Of a stretch of 6,816 nucleotides of DNA, positions 1 to 6,699 are shown piece after piece (position 1 is the first letter of the stretch; every line of letters begins with the position of its first letter). The DNA comes from Bacteroidota bacterium. Lineage in GTDB: Bacteria > Bacteroidota > Bacteroidia > Flavobacteriales > Weeksellaceae. A program made the position numbers and the translations under genes. The notes below the pieces were generated by a model, which was not told the origin of the DNA, did no database searches, and worked only from the letters and a program-made list of their open reading frames with translations. The DNA is taken from NCBI GenBank assembly GCA_023433225.1, contig JAEZDQ010000020.1, forward strand, positions 1 through 6,816, in the 5' to 3' direction.

Positions 1-748
1 CGTGTCCTTTGTTGGAATAACCCATTAAAATTGAATTATTAAGTTCTCCTCCTGCTTTGCAATAGGGACCAATGGAAGTCCCGGGATAAATTTTCGCTCC
101 CATATTGAGTTTGGCACTTTCGCCCAAGGCGAAACTTCCCCGAACCATGGAACCTTCCATTATTTCAGCGTTTTTGCCTATATATATCGGGCCGTAACTG
201 GCATTGAGCAATGCAAATTCTACGATCGCACCTTCTTCCAGAAATATATTTTCCGGATTCTTCACCCCATTGGTCGCCGAAATAGGCTGGGATTTTCTCC
301 CTTGGGTCAATAATTCAAAATCAAAACGGATTGCATAATCGTTGTAAGTGAACAAATCCCACAACCGGTTGAGATGGATGGTTTCTCCTTGAATCTGCGT
401 TCTACCTTCCTTGTTTTCTCTGTCTTCAAAATCCTCATACATCAATTTCCCCGCAATCATCCGGTTCCCAATCCAAATACTTTCTCCTTCTTTCAATTCT
501 CTGATGGTTTCCGTTAAATTTTTAGTGGGAAAGTAAGCCGGATTGATGAATAAATTCTGATTTGAAATGTTAATTTTATACTTGTCAGATAAATGGTTAA
601 TTGTTAAATAACTGAAATTCCCTGAAATCACTTTTTCCCAACGTTCACGGAATGACAAAACACCTATTCTGAGTTCTGCAAAAGGTTTTGTAAGGCTTAA
701 AGGACGGAAATTGCGCCACTCATCGTCATCGAAAAGGATGATGTTCAT
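1..748 (-). CDS. GlmU-like putative sugar nucleotidyltransferase family protein (5' part; continues past left edge)
   Basis: This minus-strand gene starts at the ATG at 748-746 and stays open for 249 codons to the window edge, so its C-terminus is missing. The N-terminus (MNIILFDDDEW, then RPLSLTKPFAELRIGVL and a RERWEK segment, residues 1-39) matches what I recall of a Bacteroidota family annotated as GlmU-like or putative sugar nucleotidyltransferase. From about residue 165 the chain turns into hexapeptide-type repeats (for example IYIGKNAEIMEGSMVRG and AKLNMGAKIYPGTSIGPYC), which indicates a left-handed beta-helix as in GlmU acyltransferase domains. The N-terminal part lacks the glycine-rich GTRM loop of true GlmU uridylyltransferases, so catalytic activity is uncertain. 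It may act on an activated sugar in cell-wall or LPS precursor synthesis, probably in the cytoplasm. It is transcribed divergently from aroB. An ATG at 755 is out of frame, which supports the chosen start. Confidence 0.82.
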   Translation of the reverse strand, partial: MNIILFDDDEWRNFRPLSLTKPFAELRIGVLSFRERWEKVISGNFSYLTINHLSDKYKINISNQNLFINPAYFPTKNLTETIRELKEGESIWIGNRMIAGKLMYEDFEDRENKEGRTQIQGETIHLNRLWDLFTYNDYAIRFDFELLTQGRKSQPISATNGVKNPENIFLEEGAIVEFALLNASYGPIYIGKNAEIMEGSMVRGSFALGESAKLNMGAKIYPGTSIGPYCKAGGELNNSILMGYSNKGH

Positions 749-766
749 CAGTCATCTAATTTTAAC

Positions 767-774
767 AAAGGTAA
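767..774 (-). promoter_or_regulatory. Bacteroidota -7 promoter element for the GlmU-like gene
   Basis: Read on the minus strand, this is TACCTTTG, an exact match to the Bacteroidota primary-sigma -7 consensus TAnnTTTG. It lies 18 bases upstream of the ATG at 748, which would leave a short leader. I see no TTG at the usual -33 distance, so the assignment rests on the -7 box and its position. Confidence 0.5.
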
Positions 775-835
775 AAAAATATGTTAATATGGTGGTTTCT
801 GCCGTATATTTAACTAAACAAATAAGAGGAAAAAT

Positions 836-843
836 TAATTTTG
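836..843 (+). promoter_or_regulatory. Possible -7 promoter element directly before aroB
   Basis: TAATTTTG matches the TAnnTTTG consensus and ends only four bases before the aroB ATG at 848. If used, transcription would start at or next to the start codon and give a leaderless or nearly leaderless mRNA. There is no TTG at the expected -33 distance and the surrounding DNA is AT-rich, so a chance match is possible. Confidence 0.35.
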
Positions 844-847
844 CTTT

Positions 848-1906
848 ATGAAACCAGCTATTGTAGTGTTCGATGAGGTGTTTTCGCAATTGAATTCTTT
901 TTTCGAAGAAAGGGCTTATTCTAAAATTTTCTTTTTCACGGATTCCAATACCCATGATTTGTGTTTTCCTATTGTTTTGAGCGAATTGAAAACTGTGTGG
1001 AACCAGGAGGTAATGGAAATTCCGCCAGGCGAAGATTCTAAAGTAATTGAACTCGTTGTTGAAATTTGGAAAACCCTCAGCGAATTGGATGCTGACCGCA
1101 ACTCATTGATGGTCAACCTCGGTGGAGGTGTCATCACCGATATGGGCGGATTCATTGCTTCTACCTTTAAACGTAAAATCGATTTCATCAACATACCGAC
1201 CAGCTTACTTGCTATGGTGGACGCAGCAATCGGCGGAAAAACCGGCATTGACCTGAATGGCGTGAAAAACTTAGTCGGTACTTTTGCCGAACCCCAAATG
1301 ACTTTCATTTACCCCGAATTTCTTCAAACCCTTCCTAAGAGGGATTTGATTTCAGGACTTGCCGAAATGTTGAAACACGGTCTGATTCAGGATAAAACCC
1401 ATTGGAATCATTTGATTCAAATAGAAAATCCGGACGCTTCCAACCTTCAGCCTTTTATCAGGGATTCCATAAACATCAAAAAAAACATAGTCGAAAACGA
1501 CCCGTTTGAAAATGGGCGGCGTAAAATTTTAAACTTTGGGCACACCATTGGCCACGCAGTGGAAAGTGAGTTCATGAAAACCGAAAACCATCTGCTTCAT
1601 GGTGAAGCCATCGCTATCGGCATGTTGGTTGAGAGCATATTGAGTTTTGAAAATGAGTTGATTTCCAAAGAAGAATTGGATGAAATATTTACAAATCTTT
1701 TGCGGATTTTCGGAAAAACGCCGATAGATGAAAGTATTATCCCAAATTTATTGGTTTGGATGAAACATGACAAAAAAAATCTAACGGAGAATATTTCTTT
1801 CAGCCTTTTGGACAGTATCGGAAATTGCAAAGAGGCTATTTTCCAGAACGAACACCAGATTACGGAAGCTATCAAAATTTATAATCGGAAGTTACAAAAT
1901 TTCTAA
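848..1906 (+). CDS. aroB: 3-dehydroquinate synthase
   Basis: This 352-residue protein is the normal length for AroB, the cytoplasmic NAD+- and metal-dependent enzyme that turns DAHP into 3-dehydroquinate, step two of the shikimate pathway to aromatic amino acids. The nucleotide-binding signature GGGVITDMGG is at residues 92-101, followed by PTSLLAMVDAAIGGKTGID at 117-135 and VKN at 139-141. Expected metal ligands are present: Glu173 in AEMLKHG, His232 in NFGHTIGH and His251 in LLHGEA. Substrate-contact residues known from the fungal enzyme also align: Lys131, Lys140, Asn141, Lys176, Arg225, Asn229 and His236. No key residue is missing, so it should be active. The start is the first ATG, and the N-terminus runs directly into the family's YSKIFFFTDSNTH segment (residues 24-36). 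There is no credible Shine-Dalgarno sequence. msrB follows 45 bases downstream on the same strand with no terminator visible between them, so co-transcription is possible. Confidence 0.96.
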   Translation: MKPAIVVFDEVFSQLNSFFEERAYSKIFFFTDSNTHDLCFPIVLSELKTVWNQEVMEIPPGEDSKVIELVVEIWKTLSELDADRNSLMVNLGGGVITDMGGFIASTFKRKIDFINIPTSLLAMVDAAIGGKTGIDLNGVKNLVGTFAEPQMTFIYPEFLQTLPKRDLISGLAEMLKHGLIQDKTHWNHLIQIENPDASNLQPFIRDSINIKKNIVENDPFENGRRKILNFGHTIGHAVESEFMKTENHLLHGEAIAIGMLVESILSFENELISKEELDEIFTNLLRIFGKTPIDESIIPNLLVWMKHDKKNLTENISFSLLDSIGNCKEAIFQNEHQITEAIKIYNRKLQNF

Positions 1907-1951
1907 CCTTATCGGCACATTCTTTGTGGGGATATACGGGTGAATCAAGTT

Positions 1952-2452
1952 ATGAATCATTTCACCTGTCTTTTTATTCTCATCGCTTTCATGGCTTGTT
2001 CACCGAATACGGTTAACCCAAAAACAACAATAATGGAATCAGCAAACAATCAATTTGAAATTATGAAATCGGCAGAAGAGTGGAAAAAAGAACTTACACC
2101 CGAACAATATGCTGTCTTGAGGGAAGCGGGTACCGAACGGCCTTTTTCAGGGAAATTCAATATGCATTTTGAAGAAGGCACTTACCGATGCGGCGGTTGC
2201 AACGAACCTTTGTTTACTTCTGATTCTAAATTTGACGCCCACTGCGGTTGGCCCAGTTTTGACCGGGAAATAGAAAAAGGAAAAATCGTTGAAAAATTAG
2301 ATAAATCCCATGGGATGTTGCGCACCGAAATCCTCTGTGCCAAATGTGGCAGCCATTTGGGGCATGTATTTGACGACGGCCCTACCGAAACCGGTTTGCG
2401 CTATTGTGTGAATTCACTTTCTTTGAAATTTGAAAAAGATTCTGTTCAATAA
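1952..2452 (+). CDS. msrB: Lipoprotein peptide-methionine (R)-S-oxide reductase
   Basis: This enzyme reduces the R epimer of methionine sulfoxide in oxidised proteins. Counting from the ATG at 1952 (166 residues), the MsrB domain spans about 43-162. It has zinc cysteines in CGGC (80 and 83) and CAKC (129 and 132), the substrate-loop GWPSF (99-103), and catalytic Cys152 in RYCVNSLSL. Cys98 just before GWPSF is at the usual resolving-cysteine position, suggesting thioredoxin-type recycling. The first 16 residues form a short hydrophobic leader ending in FMAC, so Cys16 is the likely lipidation site and the enzyme would be membrane-anchored outside the cytoplasm. The leader has no Lys or Arg before its hydrophobic core, and the -3 Phe is not the classic Leu, so lipidation is likely rather than certain. 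An in-frame GTG at 1940 would add four residues (MNQV). I prefer the ATG, but either start keeps the leader. The frame is the same as aroB, separated by the aroB stop. Confidence 0.93.
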   Translation: MNHFTCLFILIAFMACSPNTVNPKTTIMESANNQFEIMKSAEEWKKELTPEQYAVLREAGTERPFSGKFNMHFEEGTYRCGGCNEPLFTSDSKFDAHCGWPSFDREIEKGKIVEKLDKSHGMLRTEILCAKCGSHLGHVFDDGPTETGLRYCVNSLSLKFEKDSVQ

Positions 2453-2476
2453 GTGGGGATTATGAACCTAAGTGAG

Positions 2477-2510
2477 TTATTCCATTTCATTCAAATGACG
2501 GAATAATTTT
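2477..2510 (+). terminator. Probable rho-independent terminator after msrB
   Basis: An inverted repeat (TTATTCC at 2477-2483, GGAATAA at 2500-2506) can form a 7-bp stem. Inside it, CATTT (2483-2487) and AAATG (2493-2497) can pair further. Four T residues follow at 2507-2510. It lies 25 bases after the msrB stop and ahead of the next gene's own putative promoter, as expected for the end of the aroB-msrB unit. The stem is AT-rich and the T-run is short, so its strength is uncertain. Confidence 0.5.
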
Positions 2511-2674
2511 CTCAAATCCATCAAATCATTTAATGAAATTTTATTTTCTTTCAAATATTGAAAAGCTATGTTGTTTACTACAAAATTTAATCATATTAGA
2601 TATATTTTTCACGGCATTTATAGTTAATCTGATAGATTTTTAAATAAATGGGGCTTTTGAACCATTTTCGTTCA

Positions 2675-2682
2675 TAACTTTG
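2675..2682 (+). promoter_or_regulatory. -7 promoter element before the DUF4199-glycosyltransferase cluster
   Basis: TAACTTTG matches TAnnTTTG exactly and ends four bases before the ATG at 2687. A TTG at 2657-2659 lies upstream with a 15-base spacer, shorter than the usual roughly 19 bases, so the -33 assignment is weak. Position after a terminator-like hairpin and before a tightly packed gene cluster supports a real promoter. The mRNA would be leaderless or nearly so. Confidence 0.5.
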
Positions 2683-2686
2683 CCCT

Positions 2687-3226
2687 ATGAAATTAAGCCG
2701 TCTGACACTGCAATTGGGGATTTTGTTATTTATTACAACCATCGCTTTATTTTTGACTTTATTTTTTGTTTTTTCTACCAACGGGCAGATGACGGAAGCG
2801 GATTATTTCAATTATTCCTCACTGATTAACTGTTTCATAATGCCGCCAATATTTGCCGGTGTGGGATTTTATTCGGCCTACAGCCAAGCAAAAAAACAAT
2901 CCCTGAGTTTCTCGCAAGGATTCAAATATGCGTTTTTCCCACAGTTCATTGGAGGATTATCGGGTCTGGGATTTATTTTCATCTTTTTCAATACAATTGG
3001 GGCTTGGGCGGAAGACAGTTTGCAAAGAGGTTGGTACGACCTGATGGTCCAAAACCCCAACCCGGAATTCATGGAAGCAAACAAAGAATTCATCAAAGGA
3101 ATGACCGATATGAGCCATAATTTGTTCACATTCCGCAATTTTACGATTGCATTTATGATCATCCTCTTTTTTTACGTTTTGATATCCACTATCTTCGCCG
3201 TATTTCTAAGAAACAGAAACATCTGA
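2687..3226 (+). CDS. DUF4199 domain-containing membrane protein
   Basis: This 179-residue integral membrane protein has four predicted transmembrane segments, at about residues 8-29, 43-65, 82-105 and 151-174. A polar, acidic loop at about 106-148 contains WAEDSLQRGWYDLM. The overall pattern (short N-terminal helix pair, a SLSFSQGFKYAF stretch before helix 3, long loop, C-terminal helix ending in basic residues) fits the DUF4199 family, common in Bacteroidota and without an established function. The start is the first ATG, immediately before the first hydrophobic segment. The stop overlaps the glycosyltransferase start by one base (TGATG), which suggests translational coupling and a shared role. 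From memory, DUF4199 genes are often found next to such glycosyltransferases in Flavobacteriia. A partner, scaffold or transport role for the glycosyltransferase is inference only. Confidence 0.82.
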   Translation: MKLSRLTLQLGILLFITTIALFLTLFFVFSTNGQMTEADYFNYSSLINCFIMPPIFAGVGFYSAYSQAKKQSLSFSQGFKYAFFPQFIGGLSGLGFIFIFFNTIGAWAEDSLQRGWYDLMVQNPNPEFMEANKEFIKGMTDMSHNLFTFRNFTIAFMIILFFYVLISTIFAVFLRNRNI

Positions 3227-4203
3227 TGCACTTATCCATCGTAATTCCATTATTGAATGAACAAGATTCCTTGGAAGAACTATTCCAAAGAATTAAAAAT
3301 ATATGTAACCTGCATGGATTTGAATTCGAAGTGATTTTTGTGGATGACGGAAGCACCGATGATTCTTGGAAAGTGATTGAATACCTTTCTGAAATGAACC
3401 CCGAAGTAAAGGCCATCCGTTTTCGGAAAAATTACGGCAAATCACAAGCGCTGATGGCTGCATTCCCACAAACTCAGGGCGATGTAGTTATTACCATGGA
3501 TGCTGATTTACAAGATTTTCCCGAAGAAATACCGGAACTTTACCAAGCTTTGAAACAAAATAAAGCAGATGTTGTTTCGGGTTGGAAACAAAACCGCCAG
3601 GATCCGCGGTTATCGAAAAATTTACCTTCAAAGCTCTTCAATTCCGTTGCGAGGAAAACTTCCGGATTGCAATTACACGACTTCAACTGCGGACTCAAAG
3701 CCTATCGAAAAGAAGTCGCCCATGAATTGGAACTGCACGGTGATATGCACCGCTACATCCCGGTTTTGGCCAAAAACAAAGGTTTTGGCAATATCATCGA
3801 AAAGCAGGTAAAACACCAAGCCCGAAAATACGGTAAATCGAAATTCGGCTCGAAAAGATTTGTGAACGGATTCCTTGATTTAATCACGCTTTCATTTATT
3901 TCAAAATTTGGAAACAAACCCATGCACCTGTTTGGTGCCGCCGGGACTTTGATGTTCTTCATCGGTTTTTTGGCGGCGTCTTATTTAGGATTGGAAAAAT
4001 TGTATAAAGTTTATATCGTTGAACAAAAAGCAAGGCTGATTACCGATAATCCTTTTTTCTATATCTCCTTGACCGCTATGATGCTGGGTACCCAACTTTT
4101 CTTGGCGGGTTTCTTAGGTGAAATTTTGGTTCGCTCCAAAAGAAGGTCATTCGATTTTGAAATAAAGGAAACCCTCAATATGAATCAAAAAATACACTTA
4201 TGA
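3226..4203 (+). CDS. Membrane-anchored family 2 glycosyltransferase (DPM1/GtrB-like)
   Basis: This 325-residue protein has an N-terminal GT-A catalytic domain and a C-terminal membrane anchor. It starts with the GT2 strand LSIVIPLLNEQDSL (3-16). The nucleotide-binding VDDGSTD is at 39-45 and the metal-binding DADLQD at 92-97. The DFNCGLKAYR segment (152-161), the GDMHRYIPVLA segment (172-182) and the basic ARKYGKSKFG segment (199-208) are those of polyprenyl-phosphate sugar transferases such as DPM1, GtrB and ArnC. Two transmembrane helices follow at about 235-255 and 276-300, with a basic VRSKRRS tail. By family it should transfer a hexose from UDP- or GDP-sugar to a polyprenyl phosphate at the cytoplasmic face of the inner membrane. 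The specific sugar cannot be read from the sequence. It overlaps the upstream DUF4199 gene by one base and the downstream lipoprotein gene by four (ATGA), consistent with one coupled operon. Confidence 0.9.
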   Translation: MHLSIVIPLLNEQDSLEELFQRIKNICNLHGFEFEVIFVDDGSTDDSWKVIEYLSEMNPEVKAIRFRKNYGKSQALMAAFPQTQGDVVITMDADLQDFPEEIPELYQALKQNKADVVSGWKQNRQDPRLSKNLPSKLFNSVARKTSGLQLHDFNCGLKAYRKEVAHELELHGDMHRYIPVLAKNKGFGNIIEKQVKHQARKYGKSKFGSKRFVNGFLDLITLSFISKFGNKPMHLFGAAGTLMFFIGFLAASYLGLEKLYKVYIVEQKARLITDNPFFYISLTAMMLGTQLFLAGFLGEILVRSKRRSFDFEIKETLNMNQKIHL

Positions 4204-4904
4204 AAAAATTACTTCTGATGCCCATTGTTTCCATTTTATTCATTTCATGCAATATGGGTTTAAACGGAGAAGGAGCCGCTACCTCCAAAAAGGAATTCCC
4301 TTTAACGGATTATCAATCCATTGAAGCCAATTGCAATTGCGACATCACGCTCATTCCTTCCAATAACCCGAAAGTCGTTGTAGAATCCCATCAAAACCTG
4401 ATTGATAATTTGGAAATCAATGTCAACGGAAACAATTTAAAAATCAAGGAAAAATCGAAAGTTGACCAATTTGACTTGTACCATGTAGTTGTCTATTCAC
4501 CGGTTTCTTTGAATGAAATCGAATTGAACAAGCAATCCCGGATGAAAATTTCAGGCACCTTAAAGGCCGATCGTTTTAAAATTGAAGCAAAAGACCAATC
4601 CTTTTTAGACCAAGCATATGTCGATATCCAAGATTTTGAAATAGAACTCTCCGATCAAGCTCATCTGACGATAACGGGTACCGCCATCAATTTGGACGTG
4701 GATTCTTCGGACCAAGCCAACGGGAATTTTGCTGACTTACAAACAGTTGATATTAAATTCAAGGCAGAAGATAATTCTAATATGTCCCTTTATGCGATGA
4801 AGAATTTGTCGGGTGAAGCGCAAAACAATGCCCAAGTGAGTTACAAAGGCGACCCCAACAAGAATACTACCGAAAAAGACAGAGCATTTATCAACAAAAA
4901 TTAA
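4200..4904 (+). CDS. GIN-domain (DUF2807) lipoprotein
   Basis: The 234-residue product begins with a lipoprotein signal: basic MKK, a hydrophobic core and FISC, placing the lipidated cysteine at residue 17. The mature part starts with a low-complexity linker, then enters a beta-rich domain at about residue 32 (FPLTDYQSIEAN, NCNCDITLIP). From about 105 to 216 it shows staggered repeats of alternating hydrophobic strands with polar turns, including DQSFLDQA (132-139), SDQAHL (151-156) and SSDQAN (169-174). This is the ladder pattern of the GIN/DUF2807 family, sometimes called putative autotransporter adhesin head domain and expected to form a beta-solenoid. The molecular function is not established. 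A periplasmic or outer-membrane location is inferred from the signal. Two nearby cysteines (45 and 47) could pair or bind metal. It overlaps the glycosyltransferase by four bases, and the mutase begins nine bases after its stop. Confidence 0.85.
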   Translation: MKKLLLMPIVSILFISCNMGLNGEGAATSKKEFPLTDYQSIEANCNCDITLIPSNNPKVVVESHQNLIDNLEINVNGNNLKIKEKSKVDQFDLYHVVVYSPVSLNEIELNKQSRMKISGTLKADRFKIEAKDQSFLDQAYVDIQDFEIELSDQAHLTITGTAINLDVDSSDQANGNFADLQTVDIKFKAEDNSNMSLYAMKNLSGEAQNNAQVSYKGDPNKNTTEKDRAFINKN

Positions 4905-4913
4905 AACCTAAAT

Positions 4914-6620
4914 ATGATTAGCCCAATGGACAAAGCCAAAATATGGCTTGGAAATGAATATGATGAAGATACCCGAAATGAAGTGGAACAATTAATCCAA
5001 TCCAATCCGGATGGGTTGGAAGATGCATTTTATCGCGACTTAGAATTCGGCACAGGCGGCATGCGCGGCATCATGGGCGTAGGAACCAACCGCATCAACA
5101 AATATACACTTGGTGCTGCGACCCAAGGTTTGGCCAATTACCTGAAAAAACAATTTCCGGACAAGGAAAAATCAGTCGCAATTGCTTATGACGTTCGGCA
5201 TAACTCCGAATTGTTTGCAAGGATTGTCGCCGATATTTTAACCGGAAATGCCATCAAAGTCCACTTATTTGAGAGTTTCCGTCCGACGCCGGAATTATCC
5301 TTTGCCGTTCGCCATCTAAAATGTGACGCGGGAATTGTTCTGACAGCTTCCCATAATCCGCCCGAATACAACGGTTACAAAGTTTATTGGAACGACGGCG
5401 GGCAAATTGTCCCTCCACAAGATAGAGAAATCATTGAAGAAGTAACCAAAGTGAAACCTTCCGAAATCTTTTTCAACGGAAACGACAGGCTCCTGAACGT
5501 CATCGGAAAAGAAATCGACGAAGCGTTCATCGACGCTTGCGTTCACAATGCAAGTTTTAGCCAAGTGGGTAAAAACGAACTCAATATCGTTTTCACTTCC
5601 ATCCATGGGACTTCAATTGCCATTATGCCCGAAGCCCTGAAACGCGCCGGATTTACAAATGTCCACATCGTGCAGGAACAAGCGGTGCCAAGCGGAGATT
5701 TCCCAACTGTTAAATCACCGAATCCAGAAGAGCCCGAAGCATTGAAAATGGCGTTGGAGTTAGCGGAAAAGATCAATGCCGATATCGTCATTGGAACGGA
5801 TCCGGATGCGGATCGATTGGGAATTGCGGTTCGGGATTTCAATGGAAATATGGTTTTATTAAACGGCAATCAAACCAATGCGGTTTTGACCCATTATTTG
5901 TTGAATAAATGGGATGAGGACGGCTTGGAAGGAACCGAGTTTATCGGTTCCACAATTGTTACATCCGATATCTTTTTGGACTTGGCGAAACTTTACAATC
6001 TGGAATGCAAAGTAGGTTTGACAGGATTCAAATGGATTGCCGATATGATTCGCAAGGCGGAAGGCCGACAAAAGTTCATCGGCGGCGGCGAAGAAAGATT
6101 TGGCTTTATGGTTGGCGATTTTGTGCGCGACAAAGATTCCATTTCTTCTCCCCTGCTCGCTTGTGAGATTGCTGCTTTTGCCAAAGCGAACGACAGCAGT
6201 TTCTTTGAAGAATTGATTCAAATCTATACAAAAACCGCTTGCTACCAAGAAGATTTGGTTTCATTGGTAAGGGCCGGAAAAGACGGTGCGGCCGAAATCG
6301 CTGAAATGATGTCGTCGTTCCGAAAAAATCCGCCTGAATCGTTTGACCAGTCTAAAGTGGTTCGTTTGGATGATTACCAAAGTTCCATTTCCAAGGATTT
6401 GGTAACGGGTGTGGAAACGCCGATCGAAATCCCAAAATCGAATGTTTTGATTTTCTACACACAGGACGGCAGTAAAATTGCTGCTCGGCCTTCGGGAACG
6501 GAGCCTAAAATTAAGTTTTATTTCTCGGTTAAATCCAATCTGGATGAAATCCAAGATTATGAAAGGGTGAAATCGGAATTGGCCGCAAAAATCGAACGCT
6601 TAAAAAACGAATTTAAATAA
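4914..6620 (+). CDS. Phospho-sugar mutase (phosphoglucomutase/phosphomannomutase, alpha-D-phosphohexomutase family)
   Basis: This 568-residue cytoplasmic enzyme has the four-domain layout of the long PGM2-like mutases. It should interconvert hexose 6-phosphate and hexose 1-phosphate, feeding nucleotide-sugar synthesis and glycogen metabolism. The N-terminal FGTGGMRGIMGVGTNRIN is at 45-62. The phosphoserine loop TASHNPPEYNGYK is at 144-156 with catalytic Ser146. The metal loop GTDPDADRLG (294-303) supplies Asp296, Asp298 and Asp300. The C-terminal phosphate-binding loop RPSGTEPKIKFYF is at 525-537. The sugar-binding loop at 391-397 reads GGEERFG, with Arg395 where the family normally has Ser (GEESFG), which is unusual. 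Glucose versus mannose specificity cannot be decided here. The start at 4914 is nine bases after the lipoprotein stop; an in-frame ATG at 4926 would remove four residues. Its place at the end of the glycosyltransferase cluster fits a role in supplying activated sugar. Confidence 0.93.
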   Translation: MISPMDKAKIWLGNEYDEDTRNEVEQLIQSNPDGLEDAFYRDLEFGTGGMRGIMGVGTNRINKYTLGAATQGLANYLKKQFPDKEKSVAIAYDVRHNSELFARIVADILTGNAIKVHLFESFRPTPELSFAVRHLKCDAGIVLTASHNPPEYNGYKVYWNDGGQIVPPQDREIIEEVTKVKPSEIFFNGNDRLLNVIGKEIDEAFIDACVHNASFSQVGKNELNIVFTSIHGTSIAIMPEALKRAGFTNVHIVQEQAVPSGDFPTVKSPNPEEPEALKMALELAEKINADIVIGTDPDADRLGIAVRDFNGNMVLLNGNQTNAVLTHYLLNKWDEDGLEGTEFIGSTIVTSDIFLDLAKLYNLECKVGLTGFKWIADMIRKAEGRQKFIGGGEERFGFMVGDFVRDKDSISSPLLACEIAAFAKANDSSFFEELIQIYTKTACYQEDLVSLVRAGKDGAAEIAEMMSSFRKNPPESFDQSKVVRLDDYQSSISKDLVTGVETPIEIPKSNVLIFYTQDGSKIAARPSGTEPKIKFYFSVKSNLDEIQDYERVKSELAAKIERLKNEFK

Positions 6621-6699
6621 ATTTATCCTTCACTCTGAAGTAGAAGAACCAAATTTTCGTATCTCAGAATACAATTGATTAAAGTTTGTCTGATTATTC

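Noticed and set aside
752..955. Minus-strand 67-codon frame overlapping the divergent promoter region and the start of aroB
   Set aside because: It overlaps a strongly supported gene on the opposite strand and shows no recognisable domain. It is a shadow frame.
2462..2506. Fourteen-codon reading frame from ATG at 2462 to TAA at 2504-2506
   Set aside because: It is very short, and its 3' part coincides with the arms of the terminator-like hairpin. Nothing else supports translation.
2626..2638. AATCT/AGATT mini-hairpin followed by Ts in the 2453-2686 gap
   Set aside because: A five-base AT-rich stem with a three-base loop is expected by chance in such AT-rich DNA.
5316..6554. Several minus-strand frames of about 90-130 codons opposite the phosphohexomutase
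   Set aside because: The plus-strand enzyme has all expected motifs across this span. The antisense frames have no recognisable family features.
6628..6640. Small hairpin (CTTCA, loop CTC, TGAAG) just after the phosphohexomutase stop
   Set aside because: The stem is only five base pairs, and it is followed by TAGAAG rather than a T-run, so it does not support a terminator.
6683..6690. AGTTTG-containing sequence before the acyltransferase start, similar to a -7 element
   Set aside because: The spacing within the motif does not fit TAnnTTTG and there is no suitable -33 element.
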